Shown here in pieces: positions 11,433 through 19,726 of a stretch of 64,000 nt of DNA. The position numbers and the translations under genes were made by a program. The stretch is from Actinomadura rudentiformis (GTDB lineage Bacteria; Actinomycetota; Actinomycetes; Streptosporangiales; Streptosporangiaceae): positions 186,001 through 250,000 of the forward strand of contig NZ_WBMT01000006.1 of the NCBI RefSeq assembly GCF_008923185.1. The letters run 5' to 3'. Below the pieces are notes generated by a model. It was not told the DNA's origin. It did no database searches and worked only from the letters and a program-made list of their open reading frames with translations. The stretch's first letter is position 1. Each line of letters begins with the position of its first letter.

Positions 11433-12527
11433 ATGGCATCCAAGGAATGTCGGGACTGCGGCGAGGTCAAACCCGCCACGGAGTTCTGGAAGCGCAAGGC
11501 CTCTCCCGACGGCCTTGCGCTTTACTGCAGAGAATGTTTCGGGCGTCGTAACGCCGCCTCCTATCGAGGAGGCCAGGAGAAGCTGGGCAAGAAGACGAGG
11601 CCCTATCGCAGGTACTCGGCAGTGCCGGAGGGCATGAAGTACTGCCCCCAGTGCCGGGAGGTCAAGCCTCTCAAAGCATTCGGCCGCAATCGCGCGACCA
11701 AGTCGGGGCTCGCGGCCTACTGCCGACCATGCCACACGGCGACCATGGCAGAGATCAAACAGCGCACCCATGGCAGTGAGCGCAACTACCTGCTCAAGCT
11801 GCGCTACGGGATCACCGAACAGGAAGTGGCTCAGATGGCCGCCCGGCAGGGTGGTCTCTGTGCCATCTGCCTCAGTGGCGCCGCAAAGCATGTGGACCAC
11901 GACCACAAGACGGGAAAGGTCCGTGGGCTTCTGTGTTTTAGCTGTAATGGCGCGCTCGGTCAATTCGGTGATGATCCACGCCGTATGCGTGCGGCCGCGG
12001 CCTATCTGGAACGGCACGCCAAGGGCTTCCAACGGGAGCCGGCCGATGAAGAATCGTTCCGTACTCTGCTGTTGTGGGGTTTCGGGGCTGATCGTCTCAC
12101 GCCGCGAATGATCGCGCGGCATGGTCTCAGCCCCCGGGATGTGATCCGGCTCGTGCTGCAACGGGGGGATGAGTGCCCCCTCTGCCTGTCGGCACCTGCC
12201 GCTCACGTCGATCACTGTCATGAGACAGGGGCTGTGCGAGGGTTGCTCTGCCCGGAGTGCAACTCGGGGATGGGGCAGCTCAGGGATGATCCGGTCACGT
12301 TGCGCCGGGCTGCGGACTATCTGGAGGAACACGGGTCCGGCGGGGCGACGACGACGAGACATGTTCCCAATGCCACGCCCGACATCGGGGACACCGGGGA
12401 CAGGCCTTTCGCCTGTTCGGACGGCTCTCTCAGCCCGCTCTCCAGGCCCGTCCTGTCATTCCGCCCGGTCAGTTCGTCGAGGCTTAAAGGCCGTCCAGGT
12501 GGGCGGCGAAGGCGTTCGCCACGGTGA
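11433..12527 (+). CDS. tandem-domain recombination endonuclease VII (HNH-type) protein
   Basis: 364 residues from ATG 11433; in-frame starts at 11406/11412 are possible and no clear Shine-Dalgarno sequence decides. It is built from repeated modules. Two short zinc-ribbon-like units (C6-x2-C9...C32-x2-C35 and C71-x2-C74...C97-x2-C100) are followed by two endonuclease VII-like units. The first has C143-x2-C146, a DHDH motif and LLCFSCN. The second has C248-x2-C251, a DHCH motif and LLCPECN. Each ends in GQ(F/L)xDDPxxxRRAAxYLE. Both units keep the His and Asn expected for the beta-beta-alpha-metal site. It lies between pup and prcB. I recall single-copy homologues in other actinobacterial proteasome loci but cannot verify this. 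The last 60 residues are low-complexity, and the 3' end overlaps the convergent gene by 44 bases. Function in protein degradation is unknown. Confidence 0.88.
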   Translation: MASKECRDCGEVKPATEFWKRKASPDGLALYCRECFGRRNAASYRGGQEKLGKKTRPYRRYSAVPEGMKYCPQCREVKPLKAFGRNRATKSGLAAYCRPCHTATMAEIKQRTHGSERNYLLKLRYGITEQEVAQMAARQGGLCAICLSGAAKHVDHDHKTGKVRGLLCFSCNGALGQFGDDPRRMRAAAAYLERHAKGFQREPADEESFRTLLLWGFGADRLTPRMIARHGLSPRDVIRLVLQRGDECPLCLSAPAAHVDHCHETGAVRGLLCPECNSGMGQLRDDPVTLRRAADYLEEHGSGGATTTRHVPNATPDIGDTGDRPFACSDGSLSPLSRPVLSFRPVSSSRLKGRPGGRRRRSPR

Positions 12528-14004
12528 ATCCGTCCGGGGGCAGGGGGATGCCGCCGGCCAGCCGGGTCCACGCGATCGCGGTCGCGGCGGCGCCGCTCAG
12601 GGCCTCGATCGTGGCCGCCGTGCCGTCCGTGCTGTCCGTGCCGTCGGGCCCGAGAGCATCCGGGAGGCGGCCCTGCGCGGGCCATAGCCTGCGCAGTTCG
12701 TGGGCGGGGTCGTCGATGACCGCGCTGAGAAGCGCGCGCAGTTCCGGATCGAGCCAGCCGCCGACCGGGGTGGCGAGGTCCGGGCGGTAACCGGCCATGT
12801 CGGCGGCCAGGAGGGCCGTGGCGGCGTGGCGGGGTTCGAGGTGGGCAGGCTCCCCGGTGTCGCCGCACAGGGGCGTCAGGGCGGTCGCGAAGTCGTAGAA
12901 GGCCAGCTGGAAGCACTCCCCGGGGGCCGAGTCGGCGAAGAGCGACGCGGCCAGGGGCGCCGCGCACCGCCTGTGCCACTCGCGTTCCACGGCCTGGTCG
13001 CCGTACGGGAGGGCCCGATGGTCCAGGGCGGGATTGGCCTGGAGCGGTTCGATCATGGACAGCAGCGCGGCGGCCCTGATCCGGAAACGGGGATCGTCGC
13101 GGAGGGCCTGTGCCGTCATGACCATGCAGCGGACCAGTTGGTTCGCGGCGTCGGGGCGTCCGGCGCGGAGGCGTTCGGCGTACAGGCTCAGGATGGTGTG
13201 GAGCGGCGGGGGAGGGAGCCACCGGAGCCGTCCGGTGCCGAGCGGCTGGGCGAGGTGGGCTTCCCACAGTCCGAGCAGGCTGAGGTCGAGATCGGGGTCG
13301 AAGACCGGGACGGAGGCGCACCACAGCATGGAGCTCCAGGTGGCGGCGACCGTGCTGGGTGTGCCGTGCAGGAAGTGGCTCCAGCCCAGCGGGTAGTCGG
13401 CGGGCGGGGCCTGCGCGGCCTCGGCGACCACCGAGCGCAGCCGGAAGAGCAGCGCGCCGGAGACCGGGCTTCCGGTGACCGACAGCGGCAGCCCGTAGTC
13501 CTGGGCGAAGTCCGGCCCGGTGGGCAGGATCTCCGCCGCGATCATCGGCGCCGGCTGCCCCGGGCGCGCGGCCTCCCGGGTGGCGGCTGACCGCGGCGGG
13601 GGAGCGGGGAACCAGCGGCCGTCCGCCGGATGCCACCGGTACCAGCGGGCCCAGGCCCCGTAGAGCCACCAGCTGTGGTCGGGCAGCGACAGGAGCCGGG
13701 GGAGCAGCGCCTGCTGGCGCTGGACCGGCGTCGCCGCCCGCCACCAGGGCGCCGCGATCGTCGCCCGGACGGCGTGCTCGGCGCGTGTGAAGGGATCGGC
13801 GTCGGCGGGCGGCTCCGGCACCGCCGGCTCGGCGGGTGCCTGCGGCGGCACGTACGGGCGGCTCCAGGCGGTCTGTCCCGGGGCGCTCGGCCACGTCGGC
13901 TGCCCGAGCGGGCTCGGCCAGCCAGGCCGGCCGGGAGGCGGGCCCTGCGGGCCGTCATGGGGTCCCCACACCACGTCGTCATCGTAGTGCGGCGTCGTCG
14001 ACAT
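12484..14004 (-). CDS. hypothetical protein, Pro-rich N-terminus and Trp-rich motif
   Basis: 506 residues, not recognised. The first 90 residues are Pro/Gly-rich and probably disordered. Residues about 90-145 are unusually Trp-rich (PWWRAATPVQRQQALLPRLL then SWWLYGAWARWYRWHP and GRWFPAPPP). The remainder looks alpha-helical and leucine-rich with no membrane segment or signal peptide. Codon use matches its neighbours, so it seems a real gene. It is antisense within the proteasome locus, tail-to-tail with the endonuclease gene (44-base overlap) and head-to-head with prcB. The Trp-rich segment followed by helical repeats could be a protein-interaction module; no function is claimed. Confidence 0.75.
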   Translation of the reverse strand: MSTTPHYDDDVVWGPHDGPQGPPPGRPGWPSPLGQPTWPSAPGQTAWSRPYVPPQAPAEPAVPEPPADADPFTRAEHAVRATIAAPWWRAATPVQRQQALLPRLLSLPDHSWWLYGAWARWYRWHPADGRWFPAPPPRSAATREAARPGQPAPMIAAEILPTGPDFAQDYGLPLSVTGSPVSGALLFRLRSVVAEAAQAPPADYPLGWSHFLHGTPSTVAATWSSMLWCASVPVFDPDLDLSLLGLWEAHLAQPLGTGRLRWLPPPPLHTILSLYAERLRAGRPDAANQLVRCMVMTAQALRDDPRFRIRAAALLSMIEPLQANPALDHRALPYGDQAVEREWHRRCAAPLAASLFADSAPGECFQLAFYDFATALTPLCGDTGEPAHLEPRHAATALLAADMAGYRPDLATPVGGWLDPELRALLSAVIDDPAHELRRLWPAQGRLPDALGPDGTDSTDGTAATIEALSGAAATAIAWTRLAGGIPLPPDGFTVANAFAAHLDGL

Positions 14005-14079
14005 GGCGCGGGGGCGGGGTTCGCCCTCGGCTGACTACGGTAAGGATCACGAGGCATGCAGCGGCGGTCGTTGGAACAG

Positions 14080-14085
14080 TAGGGT
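14080..14085 (+). promoter_or_regulatory. -10 hexamer upstream of prcB
   Basis: TAGGGT in the divergent region between the hypothetical protein and prcB, about 45 nt before the likely prcB ATG. It probably drives prcBA. Confidence 0.4.
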
Positions 14086-14129
14086 CATAGGCGTCCGCGC
14101 CGGTGAGCTCGTCAGGGGGAGCCGGCGCC

Positions 14130-14996
14130 ATGGTGGAGGGAAGGAGTCGCGTGGCGTCCCACGAATCGCACACCGGACGTCTGCCGGGGTTGTTCATGAA
14201 TCCGGGCACGTCCTCGTTCACGGATTTCCTGGGGGCGTACTCCCCGGAGATGTTGCCCGGGCGGCGGACGCCTCCGGTGTCCCCGGTGGGGGACGATATC
14301 CCGCACGGCACGACGATCGTGGCCGTGAGCTTCCCCGGCGGGGTGGTGATGGCGGGAGACCGGCGCGCGACCGCGGGGAACGTGATCGCCCAGCGGGACA
14401 TCGAGAAGGTGTTCCGGGCGGACGAGTTCTCGGCCATCGCGATCGCCGGCACGGCCGGGATCGGGATCGAGATCGTGCGGTTGTTCCAGGTCGAGCTGGA
14501 GCACTACGAGAAGATGGAGGGCCGGACGCTCTCCTTGGAAGGTAAGGCCAACCGGCTGGCCACCATGGTGCGGGGCAACCTGGCCATGGCGATGCAGGGC
14601 TTGGCGGTGGTGCCGCTGTTCGCCGGATATGACGAGGAGCGTGACACCGGGCGCATCTTCTCCTATGACCCGGCCGGGGGCCGGTACGAGGAGCGCGACT
14701 TCTACTCGATCGGATCGGGCTCGGTGTTCGCGCGCGGCGCGCTGAAGAAGCTCTACCGGCCCGAGCTGTCGCCGGAGGACGCGGCGCTGGCCTGTGTGCA
14801 GGCGTTGTACGACGCGGCCGATGACGACGCGGCGACCGGCGGGCCGGATCTGACGCGCCGGATCTTCCCGGTGGTCGCGACGGTGACGGCCGACGGGTAC
14901 CGCAGGCTCGGTGAGGACGAGGTGGGCGCCATGGCGCAGGCCGTCGTCGACGGGCGTTACGACTCGCCGGGCGGGCCGACCGCCCCGCTGCGATAG
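14130..14996 (+). CDS. prcB: 20S proteasome beta subunit PrcB
   Basis: 288 residues from ATG 14130. The propeptide contains the conserved [17 protein letters not shown] segment and ends at HG before T61, the N-terminal nucleophile ([21 protein letters not shown]). Mature PrcB would be about 228 residues. The catalytic Lys/Asp environment (GDRR) and the [15 protein letters not shown] segment are family features. ATG 14130 has AGGGGGAG at 8-base spacing. GTG 14151 (AAGGAG, 4-base spacing) and GTG 14103 are alternatives and change only the propeptide. It is cotranscribed with prcA, 15 bases downstream. Confidence 0.97.
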   Translation: MVEGRSRVASHESHTGRLPGLFMNPGTSSFTDFLGAYSPEMLPGRRTPPVSPVGDDIPHGTTIVAVSFPGGVVMAGDRRATAGNVIAQRDIEKVFRADEFSAIAIAGTAGIGIEIVRLFQVELEHYEKMEGRTLSLEGKANRLATMVRGNLAMAMQGLAVVPLFAGYDEERDTGRIFSYDPAGGRYEERDFYSIGSGSVFARGALKKLYRPELSPEDAALACVQALYDAADDDAATGGPDLTRRIFPVVATVTADGYRRLGEDEVGAMAQAVVDGRYDSPGGPTAPLR

Positions 14997-15011
14997 AAGG
15001 GATCCAGACCG

Positions 15012-15707
15012 GTGTCCATGCCGTTCTACGTGTCGCCCGAACAGCAGATGAAGGACAAGGCGGACTATGCGCGCAAGGGGATCGCGCGTGGCCGCAGCGT
15101 GGTCGTGCTGCAGTACGACGACGGCATCCTGTTCGTGGCCGACAACCCGTCCCGGGCGCTGCACAAGATCAGCGAGATCTACGACCGCATCGCGTTCGCG
15201 GCGGTCGGCAAGTACAACGAGTTCGAGAACCTGCGGCTGGGCGGGGTGCGGTACGCCGACGTGAACGGCTACCAGTACGACCGGCGCGACGTGACGGCGC
15301 GGGGTCTGGCCAACGTGTACGCGCAGTCGCTGGGCACGATCTTCACCGAGACCAACAAGCCGTACGAGGTGGAGCTCGTGGTGGCCGAGGTGGGCGTGGA
15401 GGCGTCCTCCGACCAGATCTACCGGCTGACGTTCGACGGCTCGGTGGCCGACGAGCACGGCTATGTGGCGATGGGGGGCCAGGCCGAGGCCGTGGCGCAG
15501 GCGCTGAAGGATCGTTTCCAGGAGGGCATGTCGCTGGCGGAGGCGCTCAAGGCGGCGGTGCAGTCGCTGGAGGCGCAGGATTCCGACCGGCATCTGGAGG
15601 CCAAGTCCCTTGAGGTCGCGGTCCTGGACCGCAACCGCGAGCATCGGCTCTTCAGGCGGTTGCCGGCGGCCCGGATCGAGAGCCTGCTCGGCGAGGACGC
15701 CTCCTGA
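15012..15707 (+). CDS. prcA: 20S proteasome alpha subunit PrcA
   Basis: 231 residues. [20 protein letters not shown] resembles the gating N-terminus of actinobacterial alpha subunits. [35 protein letters not shown] and the [12 protein letters not shown] and [17 protein letters not shown] segments are diagnostic. It forms the outer rings that contact Mpa through its QYL tail. GTG 15012 is chosen because it gives the MSxPF N-terminus of the family; ATG 15018 is the alternative. The short 15-base gap after prcB contains GAAGGG. Confidence 0.97.
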   Translation: MSMPFYVSPEQQMKDKADYARKGIARGRSVVVLQYDDGILFVADNPSRALHKISEIYDRIAFAAVGKYNEFENLRLGGVRYADVNGYQYDRRDVTARGLANVYAQSLGTIFTETNKPYEVELVVAEVGVEASSDQIYRLTFDGSVADEHGYVAMGGQAEAVAQALKDRFQEGMSLAEALKAAVQSLEAQDSDRHLEAKSLEVAVLDRNREHRLFRRLPAARIESLLGEDAS

Positions 15708-15796
15708 CCTTGCCCTGATCCCGCGCGTGATCCGCGTGCCGGACCCGTCGTGACCCGCATCGTGCGCGGTCACGGCGGGTTCGCCGCGTCCCGCTA

Positions 15797-15816
15797 GTGA
15801 TCTACATTGTAAAGGC
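15797..15816. promoter_or_regulatory. 20-bp motif with TACA-T-TGTA dyad, copy 1 (upstream of pafA)
   Basis: GTGATCTACATTGTAAAGGC lies in the 193-base gap between prcA and pafA, about 85 bases before the pafA GTG. The identical 20-mer recurs at 54307-54326. Its core is an imperfect palindrome (TCTACA-T-TGTAAA). It resembles TACA/TGTA dyads bound by BlaI/MecI- or TetR-type repressors; the binding factor is unknown. Confidence 0.5.
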
Positions 15817-15864
15817 GGCGGGCCGGGAAGCCGGATGGCCCTGCGAAACCAGGGGCTTCAGAGA

Positions 15865-15894
15865 CTGCCAAGTCGGTGCCCGGCCGCATAGGGT
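15865..15894 (+). promoter_or_regulatory. leaderless promoter of pafA
   Basis: CTGCCA at 15865-15870, 18-base spacer, TAGGGT at 15889-15894, then 6 nt to the GTG at 15901 with no Shine-Dalgarno sequence. pafA therefore appears to be transcribed separately from prcBA as a leaderless mRNA. Confidence 0.55.
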
Positions 15895-15900
15895 CTGGGT

Positions 15901-17259
15901 GTGGACAGGCGCATCTTCGGGCTTGAGAACGAGTACGGCGTCACTTGTACCTTCCGCGGTCAGCGGCGGTTGTCACCCGATGAGGTGGCGCGCTATCTGT
16001 TCCGCAGGGTGGTTTCGTGGGGTCGCAGCAGCAATGTGTTCCTGCGCAACGGTGCGCGGCTGTACCTGGATGTGGGTAGCCATCCTGAGTACGCCACGCC
16101 CGAGTGTGACAGCGTCATCGATCTGGTGACGCATGACAAGGCGGGCGAGCGGATCCTGGAGGGGTTGCTGGTCGACGCCGAGCGCAGGCTGCGCGAGGAG
16201 GGCATCGCCGGCGACATCTACTTGTTCAAGAACAACACCGACTCGGCCGGCAACTCCTACGGCTGCCACGAGAACTACCTGGTCGGACGGCACGGCGAGT
16301 TCGGCCGGCTGGCCGACGTGCTGATCCCCTACCTCGTCACCCGGCAGATCATCTGCGGGGCCGGCAAGGTGCTGCAGACCCCCCGCGGCGCCGTCTACTG
16401 CGTGTCGCAGCGCGCCGAGCACATCTGGGAGGGCGTCTCCTCGGCCACCACCCGGTCCCGGCCGATCATCAACACCCGCGATGAGCCGCACGCCGACGCC
16501 GAGCGGTTCCGGCGGCTGCACGTGATCGTCGGCGACTCCAACATGAGCGAGACCACGATGTTGCTCAAGGTCGGCGCGACCGACCTGGTGCTGCGCATGA
16601 TCGAGGCCGGCGTGGTCATGCGCGACCTGACGCTGGAGAACCCGATCCGCGCGATCCGTGAGGTGAGCCATGACATGACCGGGCGTCGCAAGGTGCGGCT
16701 GGCCAACGGCCGTGAGGCCAGCTCGCTGGATATCCAGAAGGAGTACTTCGGCAAGGCCAAGGACTTCGTCGACCGGCGCGGTGGCGACGAGGTCGCCATG
16801 CGGGTCCTGGACCTGTGGGAGCGGACGCTGCGCGCGGTGGAGACCGGCGACCTCGACCTGGTGTCCCGCGAGATCGACTGGGTGACCAAGTACCAGCTGA
16901 TCGAGCGCTACCGGCGCAAGTACGATCTGCCGCTGTCCTCGCCGCGGGTGGCCCAGCTGGATCTGGCCTACCACGACGTGCACCGGGAGCGCGGCCTCTA
17001 CTACCTGCTGGAGAAGCGCGGCTCGGTGGAGCGGGTGGCCAAGGATCTGGAGATCTTCGAGGCCAAGTCGGTGCCGCCGCAGACCACGCGGGCGCGGCTG
17101 CGCGGCGAGTTCATCCGCAAGGCGCAGGAGAAGCGCCGCGACTTCACCGTCGACTGGGTGCATCTCAAGCTCAACGACCAGGCCCAGCGCACCGTGCTGT
17201 GCAAGGACCCGTTCCGTTCCGTCGACGAGAGGGTGGACAAGCTCATCGCCGGGATGTGA
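15901..17259 (+). CDS. pafA: Pup-protein ligase PafA
   Basis: 452 residues, glutamine-synthetase-like fold. [16 protein letters not shown] holds the ATP/metal-binding glutamate. [16 protein letters not shown] holds the catalytic Asp (D57 by my count). [30 protein letters not shown] and the C-terminal [23 protein letters not shown] are typical. It lacks the loop seen in Dop, so it is the ligase rather than the depupylase. It phosphorylates the C-terminal Glu of Pup and attaches it to target lysines. The stop codon lies inside the first unit of a 16-bp tandem repeat. Confidence 0.98.
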   Translation: MDRRIFGLENEYGVTCTFRGQRRLSPDEVARYLFRRVVSWGRSSNVFLRNGARLYLDVGSHPEYATPECDSVIDLVTHDKAGERILEGLLVDAERRLREEGIAGDIYLFKNNTDSAGNSYGCHENYLVGRHGEFGRLADVLIPYLVTRQIICGAGKVLQTPRGAVYCVSQRAEHIWEGVSSATTRSRPIINTRDEPHADAERFRRLHVIVGDSNMSETTMLLKVGATDLVLRMIEAGVVMRDLTLENPIRAIREVSHDMTGRRKVRLANGREASSLDIQKEYFGKAKDFVDRRGGDEVAMRVLDLWERTLRAVETGDLDLVSREIDWVTKYQLIERYRRKYDLPLSSPRVAQLDLAYHDVHRERGLYYLLEKRGSVERVAKDLEIFEAKSVPPQTTRARLRGEFIRKAQEKRRDFTVDWVHLKLNDQAQRTVLCKDPFRSVDERVDKLIAGM

Positions 17260-17322
17260 CGAGGCCGGGACATGACTGGGGCATGACAAGGCCGGGATGT
17301 AACAGAGCCGGGATGTGACCAG
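17248..17322 (+). repeat. 16-bp tandem repeat at the 3' end of pafA
   Basis: Units GCCGGGATGTGACGAG (17248), GCCGGGACATGACTGG (17264), a shortened 11-base unit (17280), GCCGGGATGTAACAGA (17291) and GCCGGGATGTGACCAG (17307). The first unit contains the last pafA codons and stop, so the array duplicates the gene terminus. Units 1, 2, 4 and 5 are 16 bases long. Confidence 0.85.
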
Positions 17323-17398
17323 GGGGTAAGGTGAGCGCCTGTCGGGCTCACCACCCCCAGTCTCATCCTGAAGGACCCGTTACCTCCGAAGGACCTGC

Positions 17399-18343
17399 AT
17401 GCGCCGTCGTCCCACCGGTCTCCGCCGCTCGGCGGCGGCCGTCCTGGTCATGCCCCTGCTGCTCACCGGCTGCTCGCTCTTCGGCGACGACGTCGGCGAC
17501 CTCCAGGTCGCGGTCAAGGGCGACGTGGGGCAGCGGCCGGACGTCTCGTTCCCCAAGGACAAGCCGGGCGACGAGCTGGCGGTCAAGACCCTGGAGAAGG
17601 GCAAGGGCGCCGCTGCGCGCAAAGGCGACCTGGTGGTGGCCGACTACGTCGGCTACCGGTGGAGCGACGGCGGCTACAAGCTCCTCGCCAACACCTACAT
17701 GGCCGGCCAGCCCGGGGCGTTCCCCGTGGGGCAGCTCGTGAAGGGCCTGGACAAGGCGCTGGAGGGCAGCCGGGCCGGCGGCCGCGTGGCGGCCAAGATC
17801 CCGCCGAAGGACGGCTACGGGACCAAGGGCGACGCCCAGCACCAGGTCGGCGCAGGGGACTCGCTGGTCTATGTTCTCGACGTCCGGGCGGTCTACCCCT
17901 CGACCGCCGGGGCGCAGGGCCGCGAGCAGCCGCTGAACGACCCGAAGCTGCCGAAGGTGCAGGGTGCGGCGGGCAAGGCCCCCACGGTGACCGTCCCGCG
18001 CGTCGCCGCGCCGAAGAAGCTGGCGATGAAGGTCCTCGTCGAAGGCACCGGGCCCGAGGTTCGCAAGGGACAGTTGCTGGCCCTGCAGTATGTGGGCCTG
18101 TTCTGGCGGGACGGCAAGGTCTTCGACTCCTCCTGGAGCGGCGGCCGCCCGTACGCCACCACCATCGGCACGGGCCAGGTCGTGAAGGGCTGGGACGACG
18201 GCCTGCTCGGCCGCAAGGTCGGCAGCCGGGTCCTGCTGGTCGTCCCGCCCGCGCTGGGGTACGGCGCGAAGGGCCTGCCGCAGGCCGGGATCAAGGGCGA
18301 CGACACCCTGGTCTTCGTCGTCGACGTCCTCGGCGCCCACTAG
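17399..18343 (+). CDS. lipoprotein with two FKBP-type peptidyl-prolyl isomerase domains
   Basis: 314 residues. The signal peptide ends in the lipobox LLLTGC (Cys about 22), so the protein is probably anchored on the outer face of the membrane. The first FKBP-like domain (about 70-165) is degenerate. The second (about 215-314) has LQYVGLFWRDGKVFDSSW, GQVVKGWDDGLLG, VVPPALGYG and DDTLVFVVDVL, the substrate-pocket pattern of active FKBPs. AAGGA precedes the ATG. It follows pafA, separated by the tandem repeat. A role in folding exported proteins is inferred from the family; FKBP genes after pafA are common in actinobacteria in my recollection. Confidence 0.92.
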   Translation: MRRRPTGLRRSAAAVLVMPLLLTGCSLFGDDVGDLQVAVKGDVGQRPDVSFPKDKPGDELAVKTLEKGKGAAARKGDLVVADYVGYRWSDGGYKLLANTYMAGQPGAFPVGQLVKGLDKALEGSRAGGRVAAKIPPKDGYGTKGDAQHQVGAGDSLVYVLDVRAVYPSTAGAQGREQPLNDPKLPKVQGAAGKAPTVTVPRVAAPKKLAMKVLVEGTGPEVRKGQLLALQYVGLFWRDGKVFDSSWSGGRPYATTIGTGQVVKGWDDGLLGRKVGSRVLLVVPPALGYGAKGLPQAGIKGDDTLVFVVDVLGAH

Positions 18344-18371
18344 CGGTTCTATCGCCTGGCGCGGTTGTTCT

Positions 18372-18377
18372 TAGAAT
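18372..18377 (+). promoter_or_regulatory. -10 hexamer of the ArsR-like regulator gene
   Basis: TAGAAT ends 6 nt before the GTG at 18384. There is no Shine-Dalgarno sequence, so this is a leaderless start. Confidence 0.55.
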
Positions 18378-18383
18378 GGCCGG

Positions 18384-19061
18384 GTGGAGGACATCGATGC
18401 GATCGCCGTGCTGCAGGACCCGGTCCGGCGGCGCCTGTACGAATACGTGGCAGCCCAGGACCACGAGGTGAGCCGTAACCAGGCGGCGGAGGGCACGGGG
18501 GTCCAGCGCACTCTCGCGGCGTTCCACCTGGACAAGCTCGCCGCCGCGGGCCTGCTGGAGACCGAGAGCAGGCGCCTGACCGGGCGGTCGGGGCCCGGGG
18601 CGGGGCGTCCGGCCAAGCTCTATCGCCGGGCCGCCGCCGAGCACGAGTTCTCGCTGCCCGCCCGGGACTACCGCACGGCCGCCGACCTCCTGGCCGAGGT
18701 CGCCGAGGCGGCCCGGCTGGACGCTGAGCTCCAGGAGGCCGCGCGCAGGCAGGGACGCGCCCTGCGCGGCGATGACCGGCCCGAGGGGGAGTTGGAGGGC
18801 GGTCTTGAGGCCGTCGCGGGACTGCTGGCAAGCCGCGGCTATGAGCCTCGGCTTGAGGAGGACGAGGGCGGCGCCGTGATCCGCATGCGCAACTGCCCGT
18901 TCCACGCCCTCTCTCAGCGCTTCCCGCCGCTGGTGTGCGGAATGAACCTGGCCCTGCTCGAAGGCCTTCTGGAGGGCGCTGAGGGCGTCCGGGTACGCAT
19001 GGACGCCAGGCCGGGACTGTGCTGCACGGTGGTGGAAGAGTCTAAAAATAATGAAGATTGA
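18384..19061 (+). CDS. ArsR-like transcriptional regulator with C-terminal cysteines (COG2345-like)
   Basis: 225 residues. The N-terminal winged helix (about 5-75) has LQDPVRRRLYEYV and a recognition region RNQAAEGTGVQRTLAAFHLDKLAAAGLLE. The C-terminal domain has C-x13-C (NCPFHALSQRFPPLVC) and a later CC pair (RPGLCC). That cysteine layout resembles the SufR/COG2345 group, some of which bind Fe-S clusters; this is inference. The DUF3291 gene begins 23 bases downstream and is probably cotranscribed. The 3' end is AT-rich compared with its surroundings (SKNNED). Confidence 0.85.
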   Translation: MEDIDAIAVLQDPVRRRLYEYVAAQDHEVSRNQAAEGTGVQRTLAAFHLDKLAAAGLLETESRRLTGRSGPGAGRPAKLYRRAAAEHEFSLPARDYRTAADLLAEVAEAARLDAELQEAARRQGRALRGDDRPEGELEGGLEAVAGLLASRGYEPRLEEDEGGAVIRMRNCPFHALSQRFPPLVCGMNLALLEGLLEGAEGVRVRMDARPGLCCTVVEESKNNED

Positions 19062-19084
19062 CATAGAAGCACGGGCATGGTGAG

Positions 19085-19618
19085 GTGAGCCGTATGACCG
19101 GACATCACCCTGCTCCCTTCGATGATCACGCGACCACCGTCGATGATCACGCAGCCCGGTTCCACCTGGCCCAGCTCAATCTCGCCAAACTCAAGTACCC
19201 CCTCGACGACCCCCGCGTCGCCGACTTCGTGGCCTGGCTCAAGCCGATCAACGAAATGGCCGAACGCTGGCCCGGCTTTGTCTGGCGCCTGGTCGACGAG
19301 TCAGGGGAGGACGCGACCTCGATCCAGCCGCTCGGTCCCGAAACGATCGTCAACATGACGGTGTGGGAGAGCCAGGACGCGCTGTGGGACTACACCTACC
19401 GCAGCGGCCACCTCGACGCGCTGCGGCGGCGCGGGGAGTGGTTCGAACGGCCCACGCGGCCGATGCAGGTGCTGTGGTGGATCCCCGCCGGGCACATCCC
19501 GACGGTCGACGAGGCACTGGAACGCCTGGAGCTGCTGCGGGCGGAGGGCCCCTCGCCGCGCGCCTTCACGTTCCGGGAGGCGTTCACCCCGGCGGACGTG
19601 GAGGTCCCGGCGGCCTGA
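19085..19618 (+). CDS. DUF3291 family protein
   Basis: 177 residues. It has the DUF3291 pattern: FHLAQLNLAKLKYPLDDPRVADFV, FVWRLVDESGEDATSI, IVNMTVWESQDALWDYTYRSGH, and WFERPTRPMQVLWWIPAGHIPTVDEALERL. The family has a ferredoxin-like alpha+beta barrel fold similar to ABM monooxygenases; the biochemical role is unknown. The first 20 residues contain a tandem duplication (FDDHATTVDDHA, from a repeated CGATGATCACGC). GTG 19085 is used; ATG 19094 is an alternative. It probably shares a transcript with the preceding regulator. Confidence 0.85.
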   Translation: MSRMTGHHPAPFDDHATTVDDHAARFHLAQLNLAKLKYPLDDPRVADFVAWLKPINEMAERWPGFVWRLVDESGEDATSIQPLGPETIVNMTVWESQDALWDYTYRSGHLDALRRRGEWFERPTRPMQVLWWIPAGHIPTVDEALERLELLRAEGPSPRAFTFREAFTPADVEVPAA

Positions 19619-19634
19619 AACCCCGCCGGGCAGG

Positions 19635-19684
19635 TCGGCGGCGGCCAGGCCTTTATCCATCGGCGGCGGCCAGGCCTTTATCCA
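19635..19684 (+). repeat. perfect 25-bp tandem duplication
   Basis: Two exact adjacent copies (19635-19659 and 19660-19684) of a unit that begins TCGGCGGCGGCCAGG and ends CCTTTATCCA. They are followed by CAGGCGTCTGTG-type short repeats up to about 19730, between the convergent DUF3291 and DUF3866 genes. Confidence 0.9.
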
Positions 19685-19726
19685 GACGTCGATCCAGGCG
19701 TCTGTGCAGGCGTCTGTGTGCAGGCG

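Noticed and set aside
12320..12527. Possible frameshift at the end of the endonuclease VII gene
   Set aside because: The tail is low-complexity, but both nuclease units are complete before it and the convergent gene keeps its own frame, so an ordinary overlap explains it.
14112..15773. Long open frame antisense to prcB-prcA (553 codons)
   Set aside because: Crosses two genuine genes and their spacer and has His/Arg/Gly-rich shadow composition.
17248..17322. Repeat array considered as CRISPR
   Set aside because: Units are 16 bases, directly adjacent with no spacers, and no cas genes lie nearby.
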